DNA of 64,000 nt, from contig CP136063.1 in NCBI GenBank assembly GCA_032622095.1, positions 206,755,934 to 206,819,933 on the forward strand. Reading direction: 5' to 3'. This DNA is from Siphonodentalium dalli. Lineage: Eukaryota > Mollusca > Scaphopoda > Gadilida > Siphonodentaliidae. The position numbers and the translations under genes are program-made. This document shows positions 10,027-22,400 of this stretch, piece by piece (the first letter of the stretch is position 1; each line of letters opens with the position of its first letter). The notes beneath the pieces were generated by a model. That model was not told the origin of the DNA and searched no databases. It was given only the letters and a program-made list of their open reading frames with translations.

Positions 10027-12690
10027 TAAGGTGACGTTTACACATAGCCGGTGAGCGATCTAAGCGGCGAACCCGTTAACCGGCGAAAGTTACTGCAGAG
10101 TGTTTACACATCGCCGGCGAAGATACGCATATATTCATGTGCATCCTTTACTTGTTAAAATTTTTCCTTTTAGTTCTCACTAAACTGGAATATGATATTG
10201 CCATACACCTGTAAACATCTAGCCGCTTCCTGCTAGAGGTATGGTTGGGCAGTATAGTGAAGTGATTTTTTTTAGAAAGGGAAATGCCGAAATTAATAAT
10301 ATTCAACTCAAACTTTCAGGTATTGCTATTGGTATTTTTAAAGATATTTCAACAACATTGTTAAAGGCTTGTTTGATTTCATAAACAATCTGTGAAGTGA
10401 GTGTCGCGCCAAAAACATGGTCATTGTCAGTTTTGAGATATTTTCGTCGCATCTACAAATTGATGTCTAATCATTCGGATTTGATTTTATATTATACTAG
10501 CTGGTGGACCCGACTTCGTCCGGGCTGTTTCCCCTCTGCTTTTCGGTGAATTGCGCGATTTGACCTTACATTGACCATTTTGAAGGTCAAGGTCAGGTCG
10601 GGTCACGATTTGACCCGTCCAAAACACTCCCTGGACAAAAGGACCCGACAAAAGTACCCGTCGATACCCGTCGAAATCCGTCCGGTTTTACCCGATCTGA
10701 CCTTGAATTGACCATTTTGAAGGTCAAGGTCAGGTCGGGGTAACGATTTGACGGTTGTGACCCGTCCAAAACAAAGCAGCACCCTTAGAAGGCATCGCAA
10801 GGGATGAATTGACGCCGAAGTGATTTCGAGTGACAAAAATGACGATGTCGGAAATAATAACATATCTCGAACCCGGTGGTCGTAGAATTCGATTTTTCAT
10901 GGGAAATGTACAGACTCCACGCTTTAATTGTATTAGGCATTTATCGAAGAGACATAAACGCATTTATTAACAATTTTGCCAGCCTTGTGAAGATTCGTAG
11001 AAGCGAGTTCTATGCAATGGAAATGCATGCATATTTCCTATGTGACGGTTTAACAGTGTCTAAACGCTCTTTATCAACGACTCTGCGGATACGAACGCTC
11101 TTTAACTATCACGCGATTAACCCATGAACTACCCATTGCGGTGGCGGGGTTGGAGAATGAGTGCTCTGACGTTCTCAGAAGCGGTGCGATGACATTCCAT
11201 CTGAGATTTTACCCTTAGATAGGAAGTTTGGGCTCAATCCGTCCGACAGTTTTCCCGGCCATAGCTAACAGACAAACAACAAACAAACAGACAGAAGTCC
11301 CAAAATATATATTAGATATTATATAAAAGTTTCAACATCGCGAATCATCAAATGTCACACATTTTCCGTTTGCACATTATAGAATAAAATATGTTTTTCA
11401 TATTATTTGGGCGTTCACCATGTCCATGTATACAGGGCCGTGGCGATGGGGGTGTCTCATCCCAACTTTAATCAAAATATTCAAAAGCTGACATACCTGA
11501 CACGACATTAGTCGGAAATTTGACATCAACAATATGTTAAAATTGTTCTCGTAGTTTGACTTTCCGACAATTTATTGGTGGTGATGTTTTTAGACCAACA
11601 TTTGCTTATTTTTTGGCCAAATTATTGGACTGAAATGGTCATCAGTTGGAAATGATCCAAACTTAGAGGTGTGTCAAGTTTGGAAAATGTCCAACAATTG
11701 GAAATCTTAAGGCAAGTCTGGATGCTAGGATTTTGCAACTTTCAGGGTTAAGATATCAAAATTTTCTCACATCTGGCCATAACCATGGTCGGTCGAGAAT
11801 ATTATGTCTTGGTCCCGCCCCCGTTGTCAGTTGACAGCTATCTAATTTTACTGAATCAAATCGGGGTAAAAGTTGCTTGACGCCAGACCACTAAACATGT
11901 TTAGGATTGGGCAATTTTCAGGTTTAGACATAGGTTCAGATCTAAAGGAAATTGCTCAATGCGGGCCGCCTAGATGATTACTGTGGGTGGAAAGCTGTGC
12001 AAACTTGTGAGTTTGGTGAGATTCAAGGTTTGGTGCAGTTGGAAATTCCAAAGATGAACAGTCCCACACCTCCAAATCAGACCCTTTAGATCCATCACTG
12101 TGTATATATGTCCACGGCGCACTCAGATTTAGATTATTGAACTAATTGTCCATTAAGTTTGAATCCATTGAAACGTGCCATCCCATTTCTTCCATATATA
12201 TGAACATACATTTACATGAACACACATTTAATTCCCTCGAATGCGCAACAAATGTACCATGCACAAGCAGAGTACGTATACAATCACCACTTAGTATTTA
12301 TAATAATAGCTTATACTCAAGGTGTGTGACCACCGATGGACAGCTGATTAGAGACAATCGAACTGACACACTGGCCCATATACACAGGCGAAAAGCGGAC
12401 TGGTCTATCAGTGCTAACACCACACTATTGCTCGAGTTAATTGTTGAAAGGCAATTATCCATGACGGCATGACACCAGATAAAGATATAACTTAAATGCA
12501 GAGCGAATTAGAATCTATACGACAACACGTTGCTTGTATTGAATAATTTAATCCAGAAAATGAAAACCGAATAGCTGCATAACCGGTTAGATGTAATTCT
12601 TACCCTGCGAAGTATAAACACTCTATTGTTATCGCTAACCGGCTAAAGCGAATATGATCTTATCGGGCTAATGTATAAACAGCCCCTGAT
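10027..12690. mobile_element. Candidate DNA transposon with imperfect inverted ends
   Basis: The left end (GTGACGTTTACACATAGCCG, then GTTTACACATCGCCGGCGAA) resembles the reverse complement of the right end (GGCTGTTTATACATTAGCCC, then GAGTGTTTATACTTCGCAGG). Each end therefore has two spaced similar blocks over ~100 bp. The interior has no transposase frame, holds a retroposon copy at 10496-11312, and includes a 108-residue frame at 12146-12472 without recognisable features. The boundaries may instead belong to two separate small elements. Confidence 0.4.
10496..11312 (+). repeat. Dispersed retroposon-like copy (CTAGCTGGTGGACCCGACTT head)
   Basis: Begins ACTAGCTGGTGGACCCGACT and runs through TGACCTT/AAGGTCAAGGTCA blocks. 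It ends with an ACAAACAGACAGA microsatellite and CAAAATATATATTAGATATT. Head and tail match the array at 1-5597 and the minus-strand copy ending at 53265. The middle (about 10770-11150) lacks the TGACC pattern and may be a secondary insertion. Confidence 0.65.
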
Positions 12691-12729
12691 CAGTGTTGAT
12701 AAATTTTAACGCTAATTTGTGAGAGTAAC

Positions 12730-13650
12730 CACATAAATTGGTTCCGCTCAACTCAGTTTCGAAGTTCTGCATGCCCATTTCCGTTCAGAAACAAGGCCAG
12801 AATTTCAAAAGAAGTTTTTTGGTAAAATTCCATACTTTAAAATGAATTTGTCACGCCTCACAAGGTACTGGGACAACCAGAATAGAACCTATAGTTTACA
12901 CTTGATTAAGTAAAATGTTTAATAACCAAGCAGGTCACAGTTTGCTAACTTTTCGGAACAGCAGAGAATAATGTTTGGGATATATGTGAAAAATCAACTT
13001 GTTATCTATATAAGACAGAATAGTCAATTTTTGTCATCAACCACAACTTATATATGGATGCATGGCACACAGCATGGGCAATATTTACCATTTTCTACAG
13101 TTTAGCGCCATTTTGTAGCTATTTTGAGCCAAAGTAACAATTTTGGTACTAATTAGTTGGGATATGCATAATAAATGGAATGTTTCACTAAAATTGCACA
13201 GTTCTGCCAATTTCTTGATGAAATGTGACTAGAAATTGCAATGATAATTTTTGATAAAATGTTATACCGCTTTCTGTAAAATCGAATTTTTGAGGAATCA
13301 GAAGGATTTCTGACTCCATGAATGGCACATTTCATTGCCCCAATGGTCAGTTAACATGAAAAATAACATAAAGTCACAATTCTCAACCAGTACCAAACAG
13401 CATTAACTGATCTTAAAGATGTTAGAGAAAAAAATAGAATTTCCCACTTCCGGCTGCCATCTTGGCTGCCATTTTTGCAGCCATTTTGAGCCAAAGTGAC
13501 AATTTTGTTACTAATGAGTTGGAATATGCCTAAGAAAAGGAATGCTTCATTAAAATTGCACAGTTCTCCCCATTTCTTGATGAAATATGACTAGAAATCA
13601 CAATGGTGATTTTTGGTAAAATTTATACCGCTTTCTGTAAAATCGATTTT
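12730..13650. repeat. Solo arms of the 30.5-33.2 kb foldback family
   Basis: The segment shares long similarity with one arm of the element at 30460-33183. Examples are CATACTTTAAAATGAATTTG, CTGGGACAACCA and TTGAGCCAAAGTAACAATTT, and the ATGACTAGAA...TGTAAAATCGA block. That block appears twice, near 13220-13290 and 13570-13650, so this copy is itself partly duplicated. It is clearly diverged from the 30-kb element. Confidence 0.65.
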
Positions 13651-13726
13651 CTAAACCACGATACGTTCGACGAGCGGGCTCAAGCATTCTTAAATACATC
13701 GGCATGCCCGTTTATCTATAGAGCCA

Positions 13727-13750
13727 GGGGGGGGGGGGGGGGGGGGGGGG
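13727..13750 (+). repeat. Poly-G tract of 24 bases
   Basis: An uninterrupted run of 24 G. It splits the frame around it, and its length is likely unreliable in any assembly. Confidence 0.95.
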
Positions 13751-13811
13751 TGGGTCAGGACAAAAAATTACGGATACAAGGTGGAAATTGTGTGTTTTTC
13801 AGTTTTGGGGA

Positions 13812-13905
13812 CCCACCACCCCGAGAGCGTAAGTTTTTTCCACCCAGGTCTGGGACACCTACCCGGGACCGTAAGTTTTTTCCACCCAGGTCTGGGACAC
13901 CCACC
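13812..13905. repeat. Two tandem ~47-bp repeats
   Basis: CGTAAGTTTTTTCCACCCAG followed by GTCTGGGACAC occurs twice in succession. GTAAGT in each copy resembles a splice donor but no exon is evident upstream. Confidence 0.7.
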
Positions 13906-15240
13906 CCCAAAATTTATGAAAATCTTGTAAATTCTACTAAATAATGTGTTGTTGGCAGGGTAAGGGTATCTCATTGTGTCTGCACCGGAACTGAGAGAAC
14001 GCTGATCAACTACACCCACAAAAAATAAACAAACAAAGCACATGGCTGAAAAATGTGCCAACAAAACCAGTGACAAAACCTTTAAAAACCCAAATATTTA
14101 TGGTTATAAAGGTAAAATACCCACTTTAACATGATAGTTGTGTCCCTTATTAGCAATAGGTTAAAATATGTGCATGTGTAAAGTATAAACACCATCAATT
14201 TGATTAAATAAACACAGTTCCAGTCCTCTCCGTGTGGGAAATCACTGGTGAGCAATGAGGAGCTCCCCTTAAAATCATTCTAGGCGAGTGGCGAGTAACT
14301 CTCCTACAAAATATCGAGGCGAGTAGTATCCCAGCAGGAGATGCCAAAGGCATCTCCCGAAGGCCTGGGGGGGGGGGTACGGGAGGGGGTCAGGGGGCCA
14401 CCCCCGGAAAAAATTGAAAATTAGATGCTCTGAGATTGAATATGGAGCCTTTTAATGCTCCAATTAACATTTTGTTTAATGCTATAATTGTGTGAGAAAT
14501 TTTGTAAGAAAGCTATTTGTGAATTTTCAATTTTACACCAACAGTCAAAATATTATTCTTTAAACTTTCATGCCACAGTACTGATCAGGATAGATTGTAA
14601 AAACAACTGGCTTTTTGAGGTTGTAATATGGCCGTTAACGGTTATAGCATATGGTTTTTAGGGAAACAAACTGTAGGCATTATATGTGAAATATCATCAA
14701 ATATGACCAATTTGTACCAAAACGTAAGGTCTTTGTGAGAAATCGTCGTACTCCTCTTTTATTCTGAAATTGCGGGTTAATTCATCGTCCCATTTACGAT
14801 AAGTCGACAGTTCTACCCGATTTCCTTTCGACATTTTGAAACGTCCAGTATCTCACTGTGACCACTCATGAGATACTTCCGGTATTCACTCAAAACACGC
14901 AGGTATCCTCTATGTATAATAAGTTAAAAAAGCCATGATAAACCTGGATAAACTATGAGAAAAGATGAGAATGGATTTTTTTTCATTGCAATTTTTTCCC
15001 TCGACCAAAACCGGACCCACCCCATGGTTTCAACTGTTAAAGGGAGAAATTGTGGACAAAATTTTTAAATATAGAGCCCCCCTCACTTGTATAAGGCTAT
15101 AGCATGCACTACTATATGAATCTGATTGTTTCAATTCATTTTGAAGCTGTAATTTGTCTTAGAAATGATTTTGGAAACAAAATTGCATGATATCAGAAAA
15201 AAATCTGCATTCCGGGCTCGGGACCCACCCGGTTTGCAAG
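13906..15240. other. Noncoding DNA with one G/C-rich repeat scrap
   Basis: No gene is seen. At 14330-14430 there is a GGAGATGCCAAAGGCATCTCC inverted repeat followed by a G-rich run and a CCACCCCCGG block, which looks like a fragment of a dispersed repeat. The rest is AT-rich without clear structure. Confidence 0.4.
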
Positions 15241-15244
15241 ACCA

Positions 15245-15665
15245 TGCATCGTGCTTGCCATTCACAGTAAAGGGATTACGGGTCTTCGTGTCGTGGTTAT
15301 TGAGTACCTAGTTATGCTGTTATCAGGGCATACATGTAGATAAGTGCTTAGTGTTTCGCAAGATTCTCGTGACGACGAGTTATTTGATTGCCACTAATAC
15401 ATGTAGATAAAAATTAAGGCCACATGGCGATCACAATTTAAGGACATAATCTCAGAGACATATCCCACACTGAGGAGCTGAGAAACGATCGCGAACTTAT
15501 TACTTCGTGGTGTATTTGTGTGTACTGTTGAAAACCCAAAACCCTAATCGTAACAATGGATATGGAAAAACGACAACGAATAGAAAGAACACAAATTCTA
15601 GTGACGTAGTATACTATTCGTAATAATGATATGTTGTCGTTAATTACGCGAAAGGTGTCCACTCT
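15245..15665. repeat. Segmental duplication A, copy 1
   Basis: About 400 bp, diverged but colinear with 21585-21965. Shared landmarks are GTCTTCGTGTCGTG, TTATGCTGTTATCAGG, ATTTGATTGCCAC, GAGCTGAGAAAC/AAGCTGAGAAAC and AAATTCTAGTGACGTA. Both copies lie in or beside the lectin locus, one downstream of its last exon and one in its first intron. Confidence 0.75.
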
Positions 15666-15689
15666 CCCTATTTTACTGCATTTAGCAAA

Positions 15690-15870
15690 GGGCTATTCTC
15701 AAAAACATTTGAGGCGTAAGATAGATCTTGCCATGAAACTCTATACTCTGGCTACGCCCGTAGAATCATACTCCACCAGTTCAACACCTAGGAAACTTTT
15801 GATGTTCTGTATCAAGGTGAACTTCATAACACTGGAAAAATAATGCAGGTAAAGTTATCTCTTAGTTTAG
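15690..15870. repeat. Duplication B, copy 1
   Basis: Shares GCCATGAAACTCTA, CCACCAGTTCAA and the ACTGGAAAAATAATGCAGGTA segment with 16945-17100 (there GCCATGAATCTCTA, CCACCAGTTCAA, TTGAAAATATAACGTAGGTA). Copy 2 directly adjoins the truncated lectin exon. Confidence 0.6.
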
Positions 15871-16148
15871 TCAATACCTGTCCCTTAAAAATGTAATTCC
15901 CATATTTAATACTAGTATCCTTGTTTTTAGATAAGTTGCGGCTGCTCATAAATATAATAAAAACATCTAAATAGATCTTTAATTGGTGGAACAATTTGTG
16001 AATGTGTTCTTTGACGGCATCGCTATCAGCAATAAACCTATCTCAATTGTATTCATTGGACCCATTCGAAGATATTCTTATCATGATCTATTGATGAAGA
16101 GTCTCATACATATCGTCACATACACCCTGGGCTTCGATTGTTCAGAAC

Positions 16149-16408
16149 TCAAGATTCAATTTCATATTCACACACTCCAGTTTGCTTAAATAGAAAGAAT
16201 CCATTGCATTGGCGATCATACATCTTGTAGCTGAACATTCTGGACAGAGCGAGGCAATGCTGCATCCCGAAGTCGTTGTCCGGTTGGAATATCTGCCAGT
16301 TTGACCACGGCATCGGACTGCCATCGAAGTTGACCCATGTTCCTTCCGTCTGCTTGTCGTTCCCGTCCACGTACACGTAATTCCCGATAGGCGGGGGTTC
16401 CATGTTCT
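16149..16408 (-). CDS. Exon 3: C-terminal half of the C-type lectin domain
   Basis: After the TTTTATTGCAG acceptor the exon reads NYVYVDGNDKQTEGTW, SPMPWSNWQIFQPDN, QHCLALS, DRQCNGFF and VCEYE, then stops at 16149. It has the WxNW-QPD region and the last three conserved cysteines. The usual WIGL core is replaced by YVYVDG. Confidence 0.8.
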
Positions 16409-19400
16409 CTGCAATAAAATCAGAGGCGTAGGTAATGTTTTTACCCTGTGCCAATGCATTCTCATATATATGCGAGTCGACCATAGGTCGCCTCGCATAT
16501 ATAAGAGAATGCATTGGCCTAACAATATTTTACAATTTTAATAATTTGTTCTTGTATTCTTTAACAATTTTATAATTTCACCCATACAGAACCCCAGACA
16601 AACATGAGCAGACGACACTCTTCTATATGCTTCTATATATGTGTGGGGCTCCCTGCAGGGTAATGGATGTTTTTTTAATTTTATGTCCTAAAAATTGTAA
16701 GAAACATTTATTTTTAAAAAATGATAACAAATTGTTATGCCAATGCATTCTCTTATATATGCGAGGCGACCTATAGTCGACTCGCATATATAAGAGAATG
16801 CATTGGCACAGGGTAAAACAAATCCAGACTTACGACTGGATTTGATATGGCGGGTCACATATGTTCCTTCCGTCTGCTTGTCGTTACCGTCCACGTATAT
16901 ACACGTAATTCCCGAGCGGCGGGGGTTCCATGTTCTCTGCAATAAAATCAGAGGCGTATCTAGTCGTAGATCATGCCATGAATCTCTACTCTGACTACCC
17001 CATATAAAAGATATTCCACCAGTTCAAAACTTGGGATTTTTTTGTAGTTCTGACGAGAATCATTATAACATTGAAAATATAACGTAGGTACTATATTTCA
17101 CAATTAACCTGTTCCCCGAGAACTTATTTCATAGTAAACTACATGATTTAAGCGACTTTTGTGAGCAAATTTCGCGATTAAATTGAATAGATCACTATAT
17201 GGAAAAGTTCATCATTATTAGCGACACACGGCTTGCAAATTCGTCTAAATCATGCAATCTCGAGCTGGAATCTTCACAATGTGATATACATCATTAAGGA
17301 AAGGGCATTAACTAAGAAATATATTATCTGCGTTATTGTGTAAAGGTTATAAAGTTTCCCGTCAGAATATTCCCAGGTTTTTGAACTGGTGTAAAGTGAT
17401 CTCTACTGGCGTAGCCATATTAGAGATTCGTGATGTGATGATTTAGTCGAGGCGGTCTTGGTGAGTAGTACCCAGACGTAACTACGAATGTCTCTGATGA
17501 TCAACCCTTTCAGTGCCAAGTCCGATTTTTGTATCAACCCATATACCCTGTGCCAATGCATTCTCTTATATATGCGAGTCGACCATAGGTCGCCTCGCAT
17601 ATATAAGAGAATGCATTGGCCTAACAATTTTTCATCATTTGTTATTATTTTTAAATTGTTTTTACAATTTTAATAATGTTTTCTTATATTCTTTAACAGA
17701 CTTATTTTGTAGGTTTAGTGCCAGGGAATCTTACGTTTTTCATGGGCATCAAAATTAGTACTATGAATACTTGGTGATAATTTTGAGTTATAACATGCTC
17801 CTAAGGTTTTATTACTATGAATACTTGGTGATAGTTTTGAGTTATAACATGCTCCTAAGGTTTTATCCAGTTTTAATATACAAGCTTCATACATATCATA
17901 CTGTGACTTAGAATTTCAAACTACACCCTCTTGTGTAGAAATTCCCCAGCTGTCACCTCAAGCTTGCCAGCTGCAGGATTATTTAAAATATAGCTGGAAA
18001 TTATCCAATTGATAGCCATTTCCTTCAAAAATATGACCGAAAATATGCTACTTTTGGTCTAAGCAACACATACTGGTACACAACAAACCTTTATCAGCCT
18101 ATTATTGGTCTGTAATTATCAAATTCACGTTGACTGAGGTATGAACTTTCTAACTGTTGACTTTAATCCATGTTGGTACTCAGCCCATCCAATATCTCCA
18201 CGTGCATGGTGCCCACCTAATAACTTCATATTATATGTACGAACTCTTGTCGAATGATCAACATATTACATTGTTTTGCTGAAACCACACGAGTGGTGGG
18301 AGTATCAGATTCATGAAATTGTACGGCCAGGATTTGCGTGGTCTCAAGTTGAAAAATACTATGAAATAGATAGACAGAACACAACGCCGCATTTTAATCG
18401 ATAATAATTTATCGAATGAGTTGCGGATGGCGCATGGATATATTTCGCCAGAGAACACCATGCACGCCCGCAACGAGTTCGATAAAAGATTCGAGATGAT
18501 ACAAGTTGTGTTCTGCATTTATTCTACACCGTTGTGTCAGATAAGTTCAATCCGCGACTGCCACCTTCATTGATACTATATACATGTAGCTACATCTCTT
18601 GTGATCTAAGTCGGACGATAAACCAGGAATGAGTAATGATCGGGGCAACACCCGAAGCGGATCGTGAACCTATCGGTCATCTTGTAGTCGCTTATTATTT
18701 TATAACTGCCAATGGCACAATACTGTCGACAAGCATATATAACCAACTATATTGATAACACGTTGATACCGATGCCATTTGCTTATGGTTTTCTCTGTAT
18801 ATAACATTATCACAGAAATCTGTAATCACACCCGCCATCGCTACCTCCCTGTATATGCGGTTGATCTGTTCTTTATCGGTAATTCTGGATGGTCATATAA
18901 TACAAACAGACACCAGGCAGAGAAACACCATATGGAAGCCTAACTATTAATTTATTTAATTATTTAATTAATTAATTAAATTATTTAGTTATTATTAATT
19001 TACCGATGCACTCACCAATGATGTTGGTTATGAAGTTCGCCGTGGCTTGTGAGTCGACCACCATGAGATGACCGCCGATCCCAGCACATGTCTTCTCTAT
19101 CGCTTCCAGACTATGACCGGCTATCCCGAATACTACTGCCCGAGTGGGACTGAGGCGGTGGCATTTGCCCGTGCATGGTTTTCCTGGAAACGAAGAGCAG
19201 TGACGTGGCTAGAGAGCCTCCAGTGTGGCCTTTCAGTGCCAAGTCCGATTTTTGTATCAACCCATATTTCCTTGATTATTTTTTCAAATTTATTGATTAT
19301 AATAATGTGATACATTGATGGAAAGAGCTCGTAGACGGGACACAATCTGTCAGTTATTGGTTGCAGTCTGAGAAACTGAGTTAGGCTGCCTGACAATGTC

Positions 19401-22400
19401 CTCCTGTCGGCTTCTGAGCACCGCACTAAGTCTAGAGTACATATGTAACAAGAACCCATAGTCAGAAATGGTAACGCCCTCAAGATCTTATTATTAGATA
19501 TATATATAAATATAATATAAAATATATTGGTTTCATGAATGCACCACCTCACAATTCCGATAAAACGACTGTTACGACTAATACTTCAAATTGTTACAAA
19601 AACTACGGCTTATGGCTGCAGGTTTCTAATTCACCAGAAAGCCTCTAAATGCGGACCAAACATCTACTAATAGGCTTAAATACACGCCCGATACTTCGCA
19701 ATACGACTGTTATTCTACATTCCAACTGAGACATATGTCATCAACAAAGTTATCTGTTATATTATGCATTGTGTTCCCGCAAAAAATCTTCAAGTGAAGC
19801 CCAGCCATTGTTCATACCTAAACATCGAAGGCAATTAACGCGGTCATTAAAGCTACATAATGCAACAATGAAACATATGCGAAGATACATCCGCGAAAAT
19901 CCTAAATGTGTTGTCCTGCAAGCTATCCCCATCGTTATTTACACGGTCAGCCCATTGGCAAGATCAGATCATCGTAGCAGTAACACACAAAGTGTATCGG
20001 GCGTAATGAAAGGCTAACAACCGGACATCATCGCTTAAAATTGTAACAGTACACCAACTAAAGAATGATATGCAGCTATGATGTTTGAGAGTGCTGCAGT
20101 CAAATACTGCTTCAATGTAACATATTTCAGGATAAAGTGTTCCAAGCTTTCTGGTTCTTTGCCATATAGTTTACATTTGCCACTCGAGTTTTTGTTGTTG
20201 TACCAGCATTGACTATTGGCATCAATATAGTATGTATTGATTAAGAGTATCAGTTTGATCGATAACCCCCGTAGGTGATCTTGGTGTATTGCCGGTCACA
20301 AAACATTACAGGGTGGAATTGATCAGCATGAAACATCATTTCATATTAAGGGATTTGGATTCTCACGCCCCGAATTCGAGGAGTGAGAATCCAGACCCGA
20401 GAAATTGCGAGAACATGATCCTGGTTTTTTCTCGTATGTTCGAATAGCAAGGACTACATGTATGTTCGAAGCCTATCTACGGTATTCGATCTTTGTGGTC
20501 TTCATGACTGGAGCGAAAACCCTGTACCAATGCATTCTCTTACATATGCGAGTCCATAGGTCGCCTCGCATATATAAGATAATTCATTGGCCTAACACAT
20601 TTTATATTACTTTTTATAATTGTTAAAGAATGTAAGAAAAAATGAAAAGAAAAATATAAAAAATTGTTAAAGAATGTAAGAAAAAATGATAAACTTGTTA
20701 AAGAATATAAGATAAAATTATAATTATTTTTATAGAATGTAAGAAATAATGATAATAAATGAAAACAATTGTTAAAGCATGTAAGAAAAAACGATAAAAT
20801 TTGTTAAAGAATGTAAGAAATATTGATAAAAAATTGTCGAAATACATGTTCGGATTTGCCGAGTTATTCCATATACACTATACAATAGGAAAGTGTACTT
20901 TGCTAGGAAGAACAAAGGCAATGTGCTTGAGTGATACACAGTGTCATGGCTGGAGGGATTTTGTTTGGCAGAGACCAGCATTGAATTTCCAACAGCATCC
21001 CATTTAAAGACCAAATTACAACTCTGGCAATGGGAAATTAATTTTCACCAATTGAATCGGTTAATCGAGTCTAACATTTAAAATTTACAACTGTCGGAAA
21101 GTCCCAAACAGATTCATCGTTGGAAAATTGCCAACTGATGGTCACTTCAGTCCAAATTCCAAACTGATGGTAATTTCAGTCTAAAGTTTTCACAGGAATG
21201 AGGAAAAGAAATTCATAACTTTGAAAATGCTTATTTTTGCATTTAAAGATACTCGGTCCAATTTGACACCAAACTAGCTACAGTTTCGGAGTCAACAATT
21301 GTCCCCTCGCTATAGGCAAATAAAAGATAACAATACTTACAATCACCATCATTCGTACTGCACAACGGACACAGACACCGCGAAAACCCACAAACGTACC
21401 CAATAGTAATACGTTTAAAACGACCATAATTCAGAAAGATCTTTATTAATATACACCTATCGTATAATGAACGACGAAAGATAATTATTAAGAATAACTA
21501 TTTATAGTCGTATTTTGTCGGAGGGTCCAAAAACCTGTTCATAGCAATAACGACCATGAGTCCATTTGTGAGACGCTTGCTTGCCACTCACAGTAAGAGA
21601 ATTACAAGTCTTCGTGTCGTGATTATTTTGTACTCAATTATGCTGTTATCAGGTCATAGCTAAGCGTTTTGTGTTTCACGACGACGAATGATTTGATTGC
21701 CACAAATAGATAACAAGTAAGACCACATTGCGATCACAATTGAAGGACATAATCTTCCAGTCATCTCCCGCACTAAGAAGCTGAGAAACTATCCCGAACG
21801 TATTACTCTATTGTGTATTTATGCGTTTTGTTGAAAATCCAAAACCGAAATCGTAACAACGGACATGGAAAAAAGACAAGAATGGAAAGAAAACAAATTC
21901 TAGTGACGTACATGTCGTACCCTATTCGTAATAATTATCGTTCATTGTGCGAATGGTGTCTATTTACAGCTTTTGTGCGACGGATGCGTGATGGACGCCC
22001 GCTATAAGAGGCGATCATTGGGCGACGGATGCGTGATGGACGCCCGCTATAAGAGGCGATCATTGGGCGACGGATGCGTGATGGACGCCAGTTATAAGAG
22101 GCGATCATTGGGCGACGGATGCGTGATGGACGCCCGTTATAAGAGGCGATCATTGGGCGACGGATGCGTGATGAACGCCCGTTATAAGAGGCGATCATTG
22201 GGCGACGGATGCGTGATGAACGCCCGTTATAAGAGGCGATCATTGGGCGACGGATGCGCGATGGACGCCAGTTATAAGAGGCGATCATTGGGCGACGGAT
22301 GCGTGATGGACGCCAGTTATAAGAGGCGATCATTGGGCGACGGATGCGTGATGAACGCCCGTTATAAGAGGCGATCATTGGGCGACGGATGCGTGATGGA

